Shown here: in pieces, positions 39,780 to 47,494 of the stretch
Layout of the letters: each line of letters opens with the position of its first letter
Position numbering within the stretch: position 1 is the first letter of the stretch
Assembly: GCA_000955875.1 (NCBI GenBank)
Contig: JYOE01000011.1
Coordinates: forward strand, 186,001 to 250,000
Reading direction: 5' to 3'
Origin: Terrabacter sp. 28
GTDB taxonomy: Bacteria; Actinomycetota; Actinomycetes; Actinomycetales; Dermatophilaceae
DNA: 64,000 nucleotides
Made by a program: the position numbers and the translations under genes
The notes under the pieces: model-generated
What the model saw: only the letters and a program-made list of their open reading frames with translations
Databases searched by the model: none
Told to the model about the DNA's origin: nothing

Positions 39780-39814
39780 GGCCGGTGGCTGCGACGGCGC
39801 CGCAGCCACCGGCC
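39780..39814 (-). promoter_or_regulatory. intra-operon hairpin between binding-protein and permease genes
   Basis: A 14-bp perfect stem (GGCCGGTGGCTGCG and complement) with a 7-nt loop begins 14 nt after the binding-protein stop codon. No U-tract. This position is typical for a partial terminator or 3'-end RNA stabiliser that gives excess binding protein over membrane components. Confidence 0.6.
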
Positions 39815-39827
39815 GGTCGACGAGCGG

Positions 39828-41375
39828 TCAGCTCGAGGCCTTGAGGCTGTGCAGCACGAGGTAGTTGTTCGTGCCCGCCCAGCTGGGCGCGGCGACCTTC
39901 TTCGCGTTGTAACCGGCATACGTGAAGTCCTCGTACACGGGGATGTACCAGCCGCCGTCGGTGATCGCGGCGTTGAGGTCCTTCAGGGCCGAGGACTGCG
40001 CGGCCCCCGATGCGCCGAGCGCCTTGCCGAGGGCCCCCTGGATGGCGGGATCAGTGGCCTTCTGCAGGTTCATGAAGCCGCCCACGACGACACCGGCCAC
40101 GAAGCCCGCCGGGTTGCTGCCCACGCTGAACGGGCCGAAGCCGAGTGGCTGGGTCGTCACCGCGGCGAAGACCTGGTCGGTGGAGGTCGCGCTGTGGAAC
40201 TTGAGGGTGACCCCGATCTTCTTCCACTGGTTCTGGATCGCGAGCTGGTCGGGGGTGGGCTGTCCGCCGACCGTGAGGTCGATGGACAGGTTCGGGTAGC
40301 CGGCCGTCGCGAGCAGCTGCTTGGCCTTCTCCGGGTCGTACGCGTACTTCGCGTTGAGGCTCTCGTCGAAGCCGGCCGACCCGGACGGGAACAGCTGCGC
40401 CGTCGCCTTCGAGGCCGGGTGCAGGTCCTTGACCATGGCCTGGCGGTCGATGCCGTAGCTCAGCGCGAGCCGGACGTTCGGGTCCTTGAACGCGGGGTTC
40501 GTCTTGCCGAGCTTGTCGAAGACCGGCCAGCCGACGATGACACCACCGATCTTCGTCGTCTTCTGCTTGGAGTCGACGAGGGCCACGGTGCTCTGGTCGA
40601 GCTGCCACGCGACGTCGGCCTGTCCGGAGACGACGGCGTTGGCGAGGGCCTGCGGGTCGGTGATGACCTTGTAGACGATCGTGTCGAAGGCCCAGTCCTT
40701 GGCGCTCCACGCCTTGGCGTTCTTGACGACCTGGTAGGTGCTCCCCTTGGTGGTCTTGCCGGTGTCGAGGGTGTACGGCCCCGAGCCGTCGGGAGCGGTG
40801 GCCAGCGAGTCGCGCTTCTCGACCGCGTTGGCGCCCACGATGATGCCGCTGGTGTCGGCCAGGGCATCCTGGCCGCTGGCCTGTGGCTGCGCCCAGGTGA
40901 TGACCACGGTCTTGGGGTCAGGGGCCGCCACGTCCTTGATCTCCTGCGAGCCGCCCTTGCCGAGGGTGCCGTTGATGAGCAGCTTGGAGTTGCTGCGCTG
41001 GTCGAGGTTCTTCTTCACCAGGCTCGAGTCGAGCTTCGAGCCGTCGGTGAAGCTGACGCCGTCCTTGAGGGTCAGGGTCAGCTGCGTGTTCGCGGCATTG
41101 TTCTTGAAGTCGGTGACGAGGCTCGGGGTGACCTTGCCGTCGGTGCCTGTGACGAACAGCGCGTCGTACATCGAGGAGAAGAAGGTGAACTGGCCCTGCG
41201 CGTACAACTGGGGGTCGTAGCCGTTCGGCGCCGCGTCGGAGTTGAAGGCCACGGTCACGGCCTTGGTGCCGCTCGCGCTCGCACCTCCCCCGTTGCCGGC
41301 GCCACAGGCCGCGAGCGAGACCGCTGCGACACCCGCCGTCAGCGCCAGGGCGGGTCGGAAGATGAGTCGGTTCAT
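39828..41375 (-). CDS. ABC transporter substrate-binding lipoprotein (SBP family 5)
   Basis: A 515-residue extracytoplasmic binding protein of the peptide/nickel/oligosaccharide family 5. Signal peptide MNRLIFRPALALTAGVAAV and lipobox LAAC (Cys24) anchor it outside the membrane. Family blocks include YDALFVTGTDGKVTPSLVTDFK, LTLKDGVSFTDGS and DPNVRLALSYGIDRQAMV. The ATG with AAAGGAG 8 nt upstream was chosen. It is the first gene of the leftward operon, 140 nt from the operator at 41515-41529. Cargo is inferred to be a glycoside from the two rhamnosidases downstream. Confidence 0.92.
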   Translation of the reverse strand: MNRLIFRPALALTAGVAAVSLAACGAGNGGGASASGTKAVTVAFNSDAAPNGYDPQLYAQGQFTFFSSMYDALFVTGTDGKVTPSLVTDFKNNAANTQLTLTLKDGVSFTDGSKLDSSLVKKNLDQRSNSKLLINGTLGKGGSQEIKDVAAPDPKTVVITWAQPQASGQDALADTSGIIVGANAVEKRDSLATAPDGSGPYTLDTGKTTKGSTYQVVKNAKAWSAKDWAFDTIVYKVITDPQALANAVVSGQADVAWQLDQSTVALVDSKQKTTKIGGVIVGWPVFDKLGKTNPAFKDPNVRLALSYGIDRQAMVKDLHPASKATAQLFPSGSAGFDESLNAKYAYDPEKAKQLLATAGYPNLSIDLTVGGQPTPDQLAIQNQWKKIGVTLKFHSATSTDQVFAAVTTQPLGFGPFSVGSNPAGFVAGVVVGGFMNLQKATDPAIQGALGKALGASGAAQSSALKDLNAAITDGGWYIPVYEDFTYAGYNAKKVAAPSWAGTNNYLVLHSLKASS

Positions 41376-41514
41376 GGGTCGGCTCCTTTGCCGGAGATCT
41401 CGAGTCAGGATGGTCGGGCCACACGTCGGCCCGTGCACGAGGCGGTGGGCGTCGTGGCTGCCAGGCGGGCTGTCGTCCACGATGAGGTGCCGGCCGTCCC
41501 CGGCGTCAGGCTCT

Positions 41515-41529
41515 TGCCGCTCAATGGAA
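41515..41529. promoter_or_regulatory. IclR-regulon element 1 (importer operon / iclR)
   Basis: TGCCGCTCAATGGAA in the divergent region between the binding-protein gene and iclR. It is identical over 13 bases to sites at 42482 and matches 48768 exactly; the palindromic form is TGCC-N7-GGCA. Confidence 0.65.
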
Positions 41530-41575
41530 GAGAAGGTGGTTCGTGACCCGGTCTCGGGCCCGTGGGAGGTGCAGA

Positions 41576-42442
41576 ATGCTGACCGATGGAAACCTCCTGT
41601 GCACCCGGCCGTCGGCCGTGACGGATGCCCCTGCCGACCCCGGCCGCGTCCGCGGTCGGCGCCCGCCGCACGGCGACCCGGTCGTCGACCGGGCGTTCGC
41701 GCTGCTGGCTGCCTTCGACGCCGGCCACCGCTCCCTCAGCCTCGGCGAGCTGAGCCGTCGCAGCGGCATCCCGACCAGCTCGACCCTGCGGCTGGCCGGC
41801 CGGCTCATCGCCTGGGGTGCGCTCGAGCGCGGCGACGACGGCAGGTTCACCATCGGCCTGCGCCTGTGGGAGGTGGCCTCGCTGGCCCCGCGCGGCCAGG
41901 GTCTCAAGCAGGTGGCCCTGCCGTTTATGGGAGACCTCGAGGAGGTCACCCGCCAGCACGTGCTCCTCGCCGTCCGTGAGGGCACCGAGGCGCTGCTCGT
42001 CGAGCGGCTGTCAGCGCACCAGGCGATGGACGTGCTCTACCGGGTCGGAGGCCGCCTCCCCCTCCACTCGACCGGCGTCGGCCTCGTCCTGCTCGCCTTC
42101 GCGGATTCCGAGTTCCAGGCCTCGGTGCTCGACCAGCCCCTGGTGCACCTCCCCGAACGCGTCCCCGTCTCGCCCGCCGCCCTGCGACGCACTCTGGCCG
42201 AGGTCCGCCGCGAAGGTGTGGCGACGCTCCGACGGCGCGCACCCCAGCCGCTCGTGAGCGTGGCTGCCCCGATCTTCGGCGCCGACGACAAGATCACGGC
42301 CGCACTGTCCGTCGTGGTGCCCCTCGAGAACGCCGAGCCCCGTCTCCTCGGCCCGGCCGTGCGCACCGCAGCCCGTTCGATCTCGCGTGGGCTCGGCGCA
42401 CGCAGGTCCATCGGTCACAACGGGTCCGGCGCCTCGGCCTGA
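41576..42442 (+). CDS. IclR-family transcriptional regulator
   Basis: A 288-residue regulator. A winged helix-turn-helix near 33-90 (VVDRAFALLAAFDAGHRSLS, ELSRRSGIPTSSTLRLAGRL) is followed by the IclR effector domain (about 100-275; LPLHSTGVGLVLLAF, FGADDKITAALSVVVP). The ATG has GGGAGGT 5 nt upstream. IclR-family members such as PobR and PcaU control aromatic acid catabolism in other bacteria, which fits pobA in the divergent operon. Four shared TGCC-N7-GG(A/C)A elements flank the surrounding transcription units and are its likely targets. The effector is unknown. Confidence 0.92.
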   Translation: MLTDGNLLCTRPSAVTDAPADPGRVRGRRPPHGDPVVDRAFALLAAFDAGHRSLSLGELSRRSGIPTSSTLRLAGRLIAWGALERGDDGRFTIGLRLWEVASLAPRGQGLKQVALPFMGDLEEVTRQHVLLAVREGTEALLVERLSAHQAMDVLYRVGGRLPLHSTGVGLVLLAFADSEFQASVLDQPLVHLPERVPVSPAALRRTLAEVRREGVATLRRRAPQPLVSVAAPIFGADDKITAALSVVVPLENAEPRLLGPAVRTAARSISRGLGARRSIGHNGSGASA

Positions 42443-42481
42443 GCCCTCGACGGCAGGCGACGCGTCCCGACGCGGCTCCCG

Positions 42482-42496
42482 TGCCGCTCAATGGCA
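42482..42496. promoter_or_regulatory. IclR-regulon element 2 (esterase-GH43 unit)
   Basis: TGCCGCTCAATGGCA, a clean TGCC-N7-GGCA palindrome, 100 nt before the esterase start codon. Confidence 0.65.
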
Positions 42497-42595
42497 TACC
42501 GGTAGGAAGCGCAGGTGGCCGTTGGGGAGGCTCGACGAACGCCGCAGCCGGCGATCCGTGCCGGCTGCGGGAGACCTTACGTCCGAGGAGCCCCC

Positions 42596-43570
42596 GTGCC
42601 GATCCACCCAGACGTCGCCTCGAAGTTCCACCTGCTCGAGGGCATCGAGTCCTTCGAAGGGGCGATGGCCGACCCGAGCCAACGCGCGCGCCTCGACGAG
42701 TTCATGTCGATCACCGGCGCCCCCGCTCCCCCGCCTGTCGACGTCCGAGAGGATGCGGCACCCGGACCTCACGGCCCGGTGCCCGTCAGGCTCTACACCC
42801 CGGTCGGCGATGACACCCGGTCGACCGAGCGGCCTTGTCTGGTCTGGCTGCACGGCGGCGCGTTCCGGATGGGTGACCTCGACATGCCCGAGGCGGACTG
42901 GACCGCGCGTCAGATCTGCGAGCGAGCGGGTGCCGTCGTCGTCAGCGTCGACTACCGCCTCTGCGTGGACGGCGTCACCTTCCCCGTTCCACACGACGAC
43001 GTGGTCGCGGCCGTCCGCTGGGTGCGCGCGAACGCGGCCGCCCTCGGCGTCAACGGCGCGCGGATCTCGATGGGCGGTGCGAGCGCGGGTGGCAACCTCG
43101 CCACCGGCGCCGCGCTGCGGCTGCGCGACGAGGACGATTGGGTGCCCGCCGCCCTGCTGCTCGCGTACACGACGCTCCATGCCGTCGTCCCGGCGCCATC
43201 GACTCGGCTGGCTCCCCTCCTCGCCGAGATCCCTCGTCTGCTCCGCTTCCTGCCGGAGGACCGCCGCGGCATCACGGAGAACTACCTCGGTGGGCCCGAG
43301 AGCCGCGCCGACGGCTACGCGATGCCGGCCAACGGCGTCCTCGACGGACTCTGCCCCGTGCTGCTGCTCAACTCCGAGTACGACGACCTGCGCCCGTCGG
43401 CGGAGGCGTTCGCCTCGATGCTGGCGACGGCCGGAGTGGACGTGCGCCAGGTCGTCGTTCCAGGGATGCTGCACGGCTTCCTCAACCTCCACGCGGGGAT
43501 CGAACCTGTCGACCGGGCGCTCGACCTCATGGCCGAGGTCATCGGCGAGGGCAACGGCCTGCCGCGGTGA
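42596..43570 (+). CDS. alpha/beta-hydrolase esterase (HSL-type)
   Basis: A 324-residue hormone-sensitive-lipase-type esterase. Oxyanion motif HGGAF, nucleophile GGASAGG (Ser163), Asp in LLNSEYDDLRP and His in MLHGFLNLH complete the triad. No signal peptide: cytosolic. The GTG start has GAGGAG 5 nt upstream. In this cluster it could hydrolyse the depside released by flavonol ring opening, or remove acyl groups (acetyl, coumaroyl) from glycosides. Both are inferences. It overlaps the GH43 gene by 4 nt. Confidence 0.87.
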   Translation: MPIHPDVASKFHLLEGIESFEGAMADPSQRARLDEFMSITGAPAPPPVDVREDAAPGPHGPVPVRLYTPVGDDTRSTERPCLVWLHGGAFRMGDLDMPEADWTARQICERAGAVVVSVDYRLCVDGVTFPVPHDDVVAAVRWVRANAAALGVNGARISMGGASAGGNLATGAALRLRDEDDWVPAALLLAYTTLHAVVPAPSTRLAPLLAEIPRLLRFLPEDRRGITENYLGGPESRADGYAMPANGVLDGLCPVLLLNSEYDDLRPSAEAFASMLATAGVDVRQVVVPGMLHGFLNLHAGIEPVDRALDLMAEVIGEGNGLPR

Positions 43571-45051
43571 TCTCCAACCCGGTGCTTCCCGGCTTCAACC
43601 CCGATCCGAGCATCGTCCTCGTCGACGGGGTCTACTACCTCGTCACGTCGACGTTCGAGTACCTGCCGGGGCTCCCCGTCCACCGCAGCACCGACCTGGT
43701 GAGTTGGGAGCACATCGGCAACGTCGCCACCCGCCCGGAGCAGCTCGACCTGGGGTCGGTGCCGACGCCGGGCGGAGCCTGGGCACCGACGATCCGCCAC
43801 CGTGATGGCGTCTTCTACGTCATCGTCACCGTGATGCTGGGCGGCCGCGGCTGTGTCGTGTTCACCACCACCGACCCGGCCGGTCCGTGGGACGACGGCA
43901 CCGCGATCCCGGCCGTCACCGGCATCGACCCGGACCTCGCGTGGGACGACGACGGCACCGCCCTGGTCACCTTCGCCGGCTTCCCCCACCCGATCCGGCA
44001 GGTCCGGGTCGACCTCGCCACCGGCCGGGCGCTCGAGGAGGTCCGCACGCTCTGGGAGGGCACGGGCCGCTACGCGCCGGAGGGCCCGCACCTCTACCGT
44101 CGCGGTGAGCACTGGTACCTGCTCGTCGCCGAGGGCGGAACCGACCGCGGCCACGCGGTCAGCATCGCGCGCGGCCCATCACCCGAAGGACCCTGGGAGT
44201 CCGCCCCCGACAACCCGGTCGTCACCGCCACCGGCACCGAGAACCCCGTGCAGAACCTGGGCCACGCCGACCTCGTCGAGACGCCCGACGGCGGCACGGC
44301 GATGGTGATGCTGGGCGTGCGACCGGTGGGCTTCGGCCTCGCGTTCTCACCTCTGGGGCGGGAGACGTTCCTCAGCCCCGTCCGGTGGGTCGAGGGCTGG
44401 CCACGAGCTGAATTGGTCACGCCGGCGCCGACGCCGGACGAGGACGTCACCATGGACCTGGCCGGCCCCGCCGTGCTCACCGACCCGGGCTGGCTGTCGG
44501 TGCGACGTACGCCGACGCACGTCGCCGCGGTCGACGGTGCCGGCCTCGTGCTGACCGGTGACGGGCGCGACCTCGACGACGTCGTCCCCTGCTTTCTCGG
44601 GCGGAGGCAGCGGCACATGTCGGCCACCGTCTCGGTCCGGGTCGACGCCTCGACGGGTCGCGGCGGACTGGCCGCCAGGCACGACGAGACGCACTGGTTC
44701 GCCCTGGAGGCCCGTGGCGACGGGACGGTCACGAGGGTCACCGCCCGGGCGGCCCTCGCCGGGATCGAGCAGACTTGGGCCGTCGATCTCGCGCCCGGCG
44801 CGGTGGAGCTGCGGATGGACCTGCTCCGACCGCCGAGCGGGTTCGTGCCGGCTGCGGCGGGTGGTGGCACCGTCATCCTGAGCGCGGTCAGCAACGGTCA
44901 GCACGTGCGGCTGGCGGAGTTCGACGGCCGGTACTGGTCGTTCGAGGTCGCCAAGTCCTTCACCGGCCGCGTGCTCGGCCTCTACGCCGTCGACGGCCGC
45001 GTTCGCTTCACCGAGCTCCGCTACCGCGGCACCGACGCCATGCCGGACTGA
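43567..45051 (+). CDS. GH43-family glycosidase (beta-xylosidase/alpha-L-arabinofuranosidase type)
   Basis: A 494-residue family 43 enzyme with a five-bladed propeller (about 1-300) and a C-terminal beta-sandwich (about 310-490). The three family catalytic acids are visible: Asp13 (GFNPDPSI), Asp121 (GIDPDLAWDD) and Glu172 (APEGPHLY). The GTG start overlaps the esterase stop. No export signal, so it acts on imported saccharides. It may remove terminal xylose or arabinose from mixed glycosides, such as flavonol arabinosides or xylosides. The exact specificity cannot be read from sequence. Confidence 0.9.
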   Translation: MISNPVLPGFNPDPSIVLVDGVYYLVTSTFEYLPGLPVHRSTDLVSWEHIGNVATRPEQLDLGSVPTPGGAWAPTIRHRDGVFYVIVTVMLGGRGCVVFTTTDPAGPWDDGTAIPAVTGIDPDLAWDDDGTALVTFAGFPHPIRQVRVDLATGRALEEVRTLWEGTGRYAPEGPHLYRRGEHWYLLVAEGGTDRGHAVSIARGPSPEGPWESAPDNPVVTATGTENPVQNLGHADLVETPDGGTAMVMLGVRPVGFGLAFSPLGRETFLSPVRWVEGWPRAELVTPAPTPDEDVTMDLAGPAVLTDPGWLSVRRTPTHVAAVDGAGLVLTGDGRDLDDVVPCFLGRRQRHMSATVSVRVDASTGRGGLAARHDETHWFALEARGDGTVTRVTARAALAGIEQTWAVDLAPGAVELRMDLLRPPSGFVPAAAGGGTVILSAVSNGQHVRLAEFDGRYWSFEVAKSFTGRVLGLYAVDGRVRFTELRYRGTDAMPD

Positions 45052-45069
45052 TGGCTGTCGTGATCGCCG

Positions 45070-45084
45070 TGCCAACCAATGGCA
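45070..45084. promoter_or_regulatory. IclR-regulon element 3 (cupin-FAH-DUF3500 unit)
   Basis: TGCCAACCAATGGCA: the TGCC/GGCA arms are kept but the spacer is GCTCAAT with three changes. It lies 74 nt before the cupin start codon, right after the GH43 stop, so a separate promoter is likely here. Confidence 0.55.
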
Positions 45085-45157
45085 GTGCAGTGGGCCATCG
45101 AGCCCGCCATCCCCAATGCTCGGGGGTGTCGATGCCGACCCGTCCGAGGAGAGCCGC

Positions 45158-45712
45158 ATGAGCTTCGAGTACCTGATCGACCCGTCCAAGGGTCCGCAGT
45201 GGAAGGGCGTCCTGCCCGGCAAGCCCCAGCCCTACGTCCTGCGCAAGGGTGAGGGCGAGCACTCGATGCTCTTCGCAGACCTGTTCACGGTGCTGCTGTC
45301 GGGCGACGAGACCGAGGGGCAGTTCGGCATCATCACCGCCGACTCTCCGGCCGGCGACATCATCCCGACCCACTCGCACAACGAGACCCACGAGACGTTC
45401 TACGTGCTCGACGGCAAGGTGCGGCTCTTCTACCAGGACGACGAGGGCGCCAAGCACTCCGAGCTGCTCACGCCGGGCGACTTCGGGTTCGTGCCCGCCG
45501 GCTTCGCGCACGCGTACAAGATCGAGGAGGCGGCCAGGATGATGGGCACCCTCTCCGGCGGGTTCGAGCGCTTCTTCCAGCACATGGGCACCGAGACCGA
45601 CCACGCGACCAAGGACCAGCCGCCGTTCATCCCGGACTCCCCGCGGATGGGCGCCGCCGCCCAGCAGCACAACATGCAGTTCCTGCAGGGCTTCGAGTGG
45701 CCCGACGCCTGA
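45158..45712 (+). CDS. cupin dioxygenase-like protein (quercetin 2,3-dioxygenase type)
   Basis: A 184-residue monocupin. Motif 1, G-X5-HXH-X4-E-X6-G, is exact in GDIIPTHSHNETHETFYVLDG positions with His72, His74 and Glu79. Motif 2 PAGFAH gives His118. This 3-His/1-Glu set is that of quercetinases, and single-cupin quercetinases exist in Streptomyces. Quercetin 2,3-dioxygenase opens the flavonol C-ring, releasing CO and an ester (depside). GAGGAG precedes the ATG. Context (rhamnosidases, beta-glucosidase, esterases, PobA) supports a flavonol substrate, but many cupins share these ligands, so the activity is a hypothesis. Confidence 0.72.
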   Translation: MSFEYLIDPSKGPQWKGVLPGKPQPYVLRKGEGEHSMLFADLFTVLLSGDETEGQFGIITADSPAGDIIPTHSHNETHETFYVLDGKVRLFYQDDEGAKHSELLTPGDFGFVPAGFAHAYKIEEAARMMGTLSGGFERFFQHMGTETDHATKDQPPFIPDSPRMGAAAQQHNMQFLQGFEWPDA

Positions 45713-45722
45713 CCGCCGCGCC

Positions 45723-46646
45723 GTGAGCACTTCCCCGTTCCCCCCGCCACCCGCGCACGAGGGCCCGCTGCCCAGGACGCTCGTGGGCGCCGACGACACG
45801 ACAGCGCGGCTCGGTGTGCCGTACGCCGCGCTACCCGGCGCACGTCCGCTCGAGCTCGACCTCTACCTCCCGCCCGGCACCGGCACGCCGGTGCCGGTGG
45901 TGGTCTTCCTGCACGGCGGCGGCTGGCGCCTCGGCAGCCGCCACTCGGCCGGTCCGGCGTATGCCGCGTCCGTCCCCTTCGAGCACGTGGCTCGGGCCGG
46001 CGTCGCCGTGGCGAGCATCGACTACCGCTTGTCCGGTGAGGGGGTCTGGCCCGCGGCCTTGCACGACGCCAAGGCCGCCGTGCGCTGGCTGCGCGCCCGG
46101 TCGGACGAGCTCGGCATCGACCCGCATCGGATCGCCGCCTGGGGCGAGTCGGCCGGCGGCCACCTCGCCGCGCTGCTCGGGCTCACTGCCGGCGACGCCG
46201 CGCTCGAAGGAGGCGTCGGCGTCACCGGACCGTCGAGCTCCGTGGCCGCGGTCGTCTCCTGGTACGGCCCGAGCGATGTCGCGGCCGTCGCCGACGACAC
46301 CGGGACCGACCCGCTCGACCCCTCCGCCCGTGAAGCGCTGCTGCTGGGAGCGCCGCCGCAGACGGTGCCCGAGCTCGCCGCACAGGCGAGCCCGATCTCG
46401 CACGTCACGAACGACGCTCCCCCTTTCCTGCTCCTGCACGGCACCGCCGACCGGCTCGTGCCGTGCGTGCAGAGCCGACGGCTGCACGCTGCCCTGCAGT
46501 CGGCGGGCGTCGAGGTGGAGCTCGGCGAGTACGAGGGCGCAGACCACATGTGGCGGGGGTCGCCCGACGCCGCACAGCGGGCGCTCGAGCGCACCACCGA
46601 CTACCTGAGGCGGCACCTGGCCGCCCCGACGAAGGACGACGAATGA
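45723..46646 (+). CDS. alpha/beta-hydrolase, BD-FAE/carboxylesterase type
   Basis: A 307-residue cytosolic serine esterase with oxyanion motif HGGGWRLGS, nucleophile WGESAGGHLA (Ser143), Asp in LLHGTADRLVP and His in EGADHMW. It is related to bifunctional feruloyl/acetyl esterases. GTG start 10 nt after the cupin gene; its end overlaps the FAH-family gene by 4 nt. Being directly after the cupin makes it the best candidate for cleaving the ester produced by ring opening. It is not closely similar to the first esterase of the cluster. Confidence 0.87.
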   Translation: MSTSPFPPPPAHEGPLPRTLVGADDTTARLGVPYAALPGARPLELDLYLPPGTGTPVPVVVFLHGGGWRLGSRHSAGPAYAASVPFEHVARAGVAVASIDYRLSGEGVWPAALHDAKAAVRWLRARSDELGIDPHRIAAWGESAGGHLAALLGLTAGDAALEGGVGVTGPSSSVAAVVSWYGPSDVAAVADDTGTDPLDPSAREALLLGAPPQTVPELAAQASPISHVTNDAPPFLLLHGTADRLVPCVQSRRLHAALQSAGVEVELGEYEGADHMWRGSPDAAQRALERTTDYLRRHLAAPTKDDE

Positions 46647-47494
46647 GGATCGTAGGCATCCGCAGGGACGGCGCCGTGCACGTTGCGGCGCTGTCGCCCG
46701 ACGGCCAGCAGGTGACGGTGATCGCCGCGCTGGACGACTTCTGGACGGACCCGTCGGCCCACCTCTCCGGCGCCCCGTCGGGCGAGACCGTGCCCACGTC
46801 GGGCGTGAAGCTCGTCCCCCCGGTGCTGCCCGGCGCTCGGGTGATCTGCATCGGCCTGAACTACCTCAAGCACGTCGCCGAGGGCTCGTACGCGGGTGAG
46901 GGCGTCCCGCCGTACCCGACCCTCTTCGCCCGGTGGTCGCAGTCGCTCACCGTCGACGGCGCGGACGTGCCCGTCCCGTCGAACGAGGACGGCCTCGACT
47001 GGGAGGGTGAGGTGGTGGCGTACGTCGGTCGCACCCTCGTCGACGCCACCCCCGAGGAGGCACTCGCGGGCGTTGTCGGCTACTCGACGTTCAACGACCT
47101 CACCTCGCGGCGAGCGCAGAAGCTCACGTCGCAGTGGATCCTCGGCAAGAACGGCGACGCCTCCGGCCCGCTGGGACCGCTGGTCCCGGCCGGCGAGGTC
47201 GGCGACCTCCGCGACGGCCTGCGCGTCGAGACACGCGTCAACGGCGAGGTCGTGCAGAGCGGGCGCACCGACGAGATGGTCTACACCGTCGGTGACACGT
47301 TGTCGCTCATCTCGCACACGCTCACGCTCCGGCCCGGCGACCTGCTGGCCACCGGAACGCCGTCCGGCGTCGGCTACTCCCGCACTCCCCCGTGGCTGCT
47401 GCAGCCGGGAGACAAGGTCGAGGTCGAGGTCGAGCGCCTGGGGGTCCTGACCAACCACGTCGTCGACAACTCCTCCCGTGGAGCGCGTCGGTGA
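46643..47494 (+). CDS. fumarylacetoacetate hydrolase (FAH) family protein
   Basis: A 283-residue FAH-fold enzyme. The C-terminal domain (about 70-275) has ICIGLNYLKHV, metal ligands in DWEGEVVAYVG (two Glu) and TFNDLTSRR (Asp), active-site ILGKNGD, and the signature LATGTPSGVGY. Family members hydrolyse C-C bonds of ring-cleavage products, decarboxylate or isomerise them. It probably acts late in breakdown of the aromatic A-ring or side chain. Start and stop overlap both neighbours by 4 nt. Confidence 0.9.
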   Translation: MRIVGIRRDGAVHVAALSPDGQQVTVIAALDDFWTDPSAHLSGAPSGETVPTSGVKLVPPVLPGARVICIGLNYLKHVAEGSYAGEGVPPYPTLFARWSQSLTVDGADVPVPSNEDGLDWEGEVVAYVGRTLVDATPEEALAGVVGYSTFNDLTSRRAQKLTSQWILGKNGDASGPLGPLVPAGEVGDLRDGLRVETRVNGEVVQSGRTDEMVYTVGDTLSLISHTLTLRPGDLLATGTPSGVGYSRTPPWLLQPGDKVEVEVERLGVLTNHVVDNSSRGARR

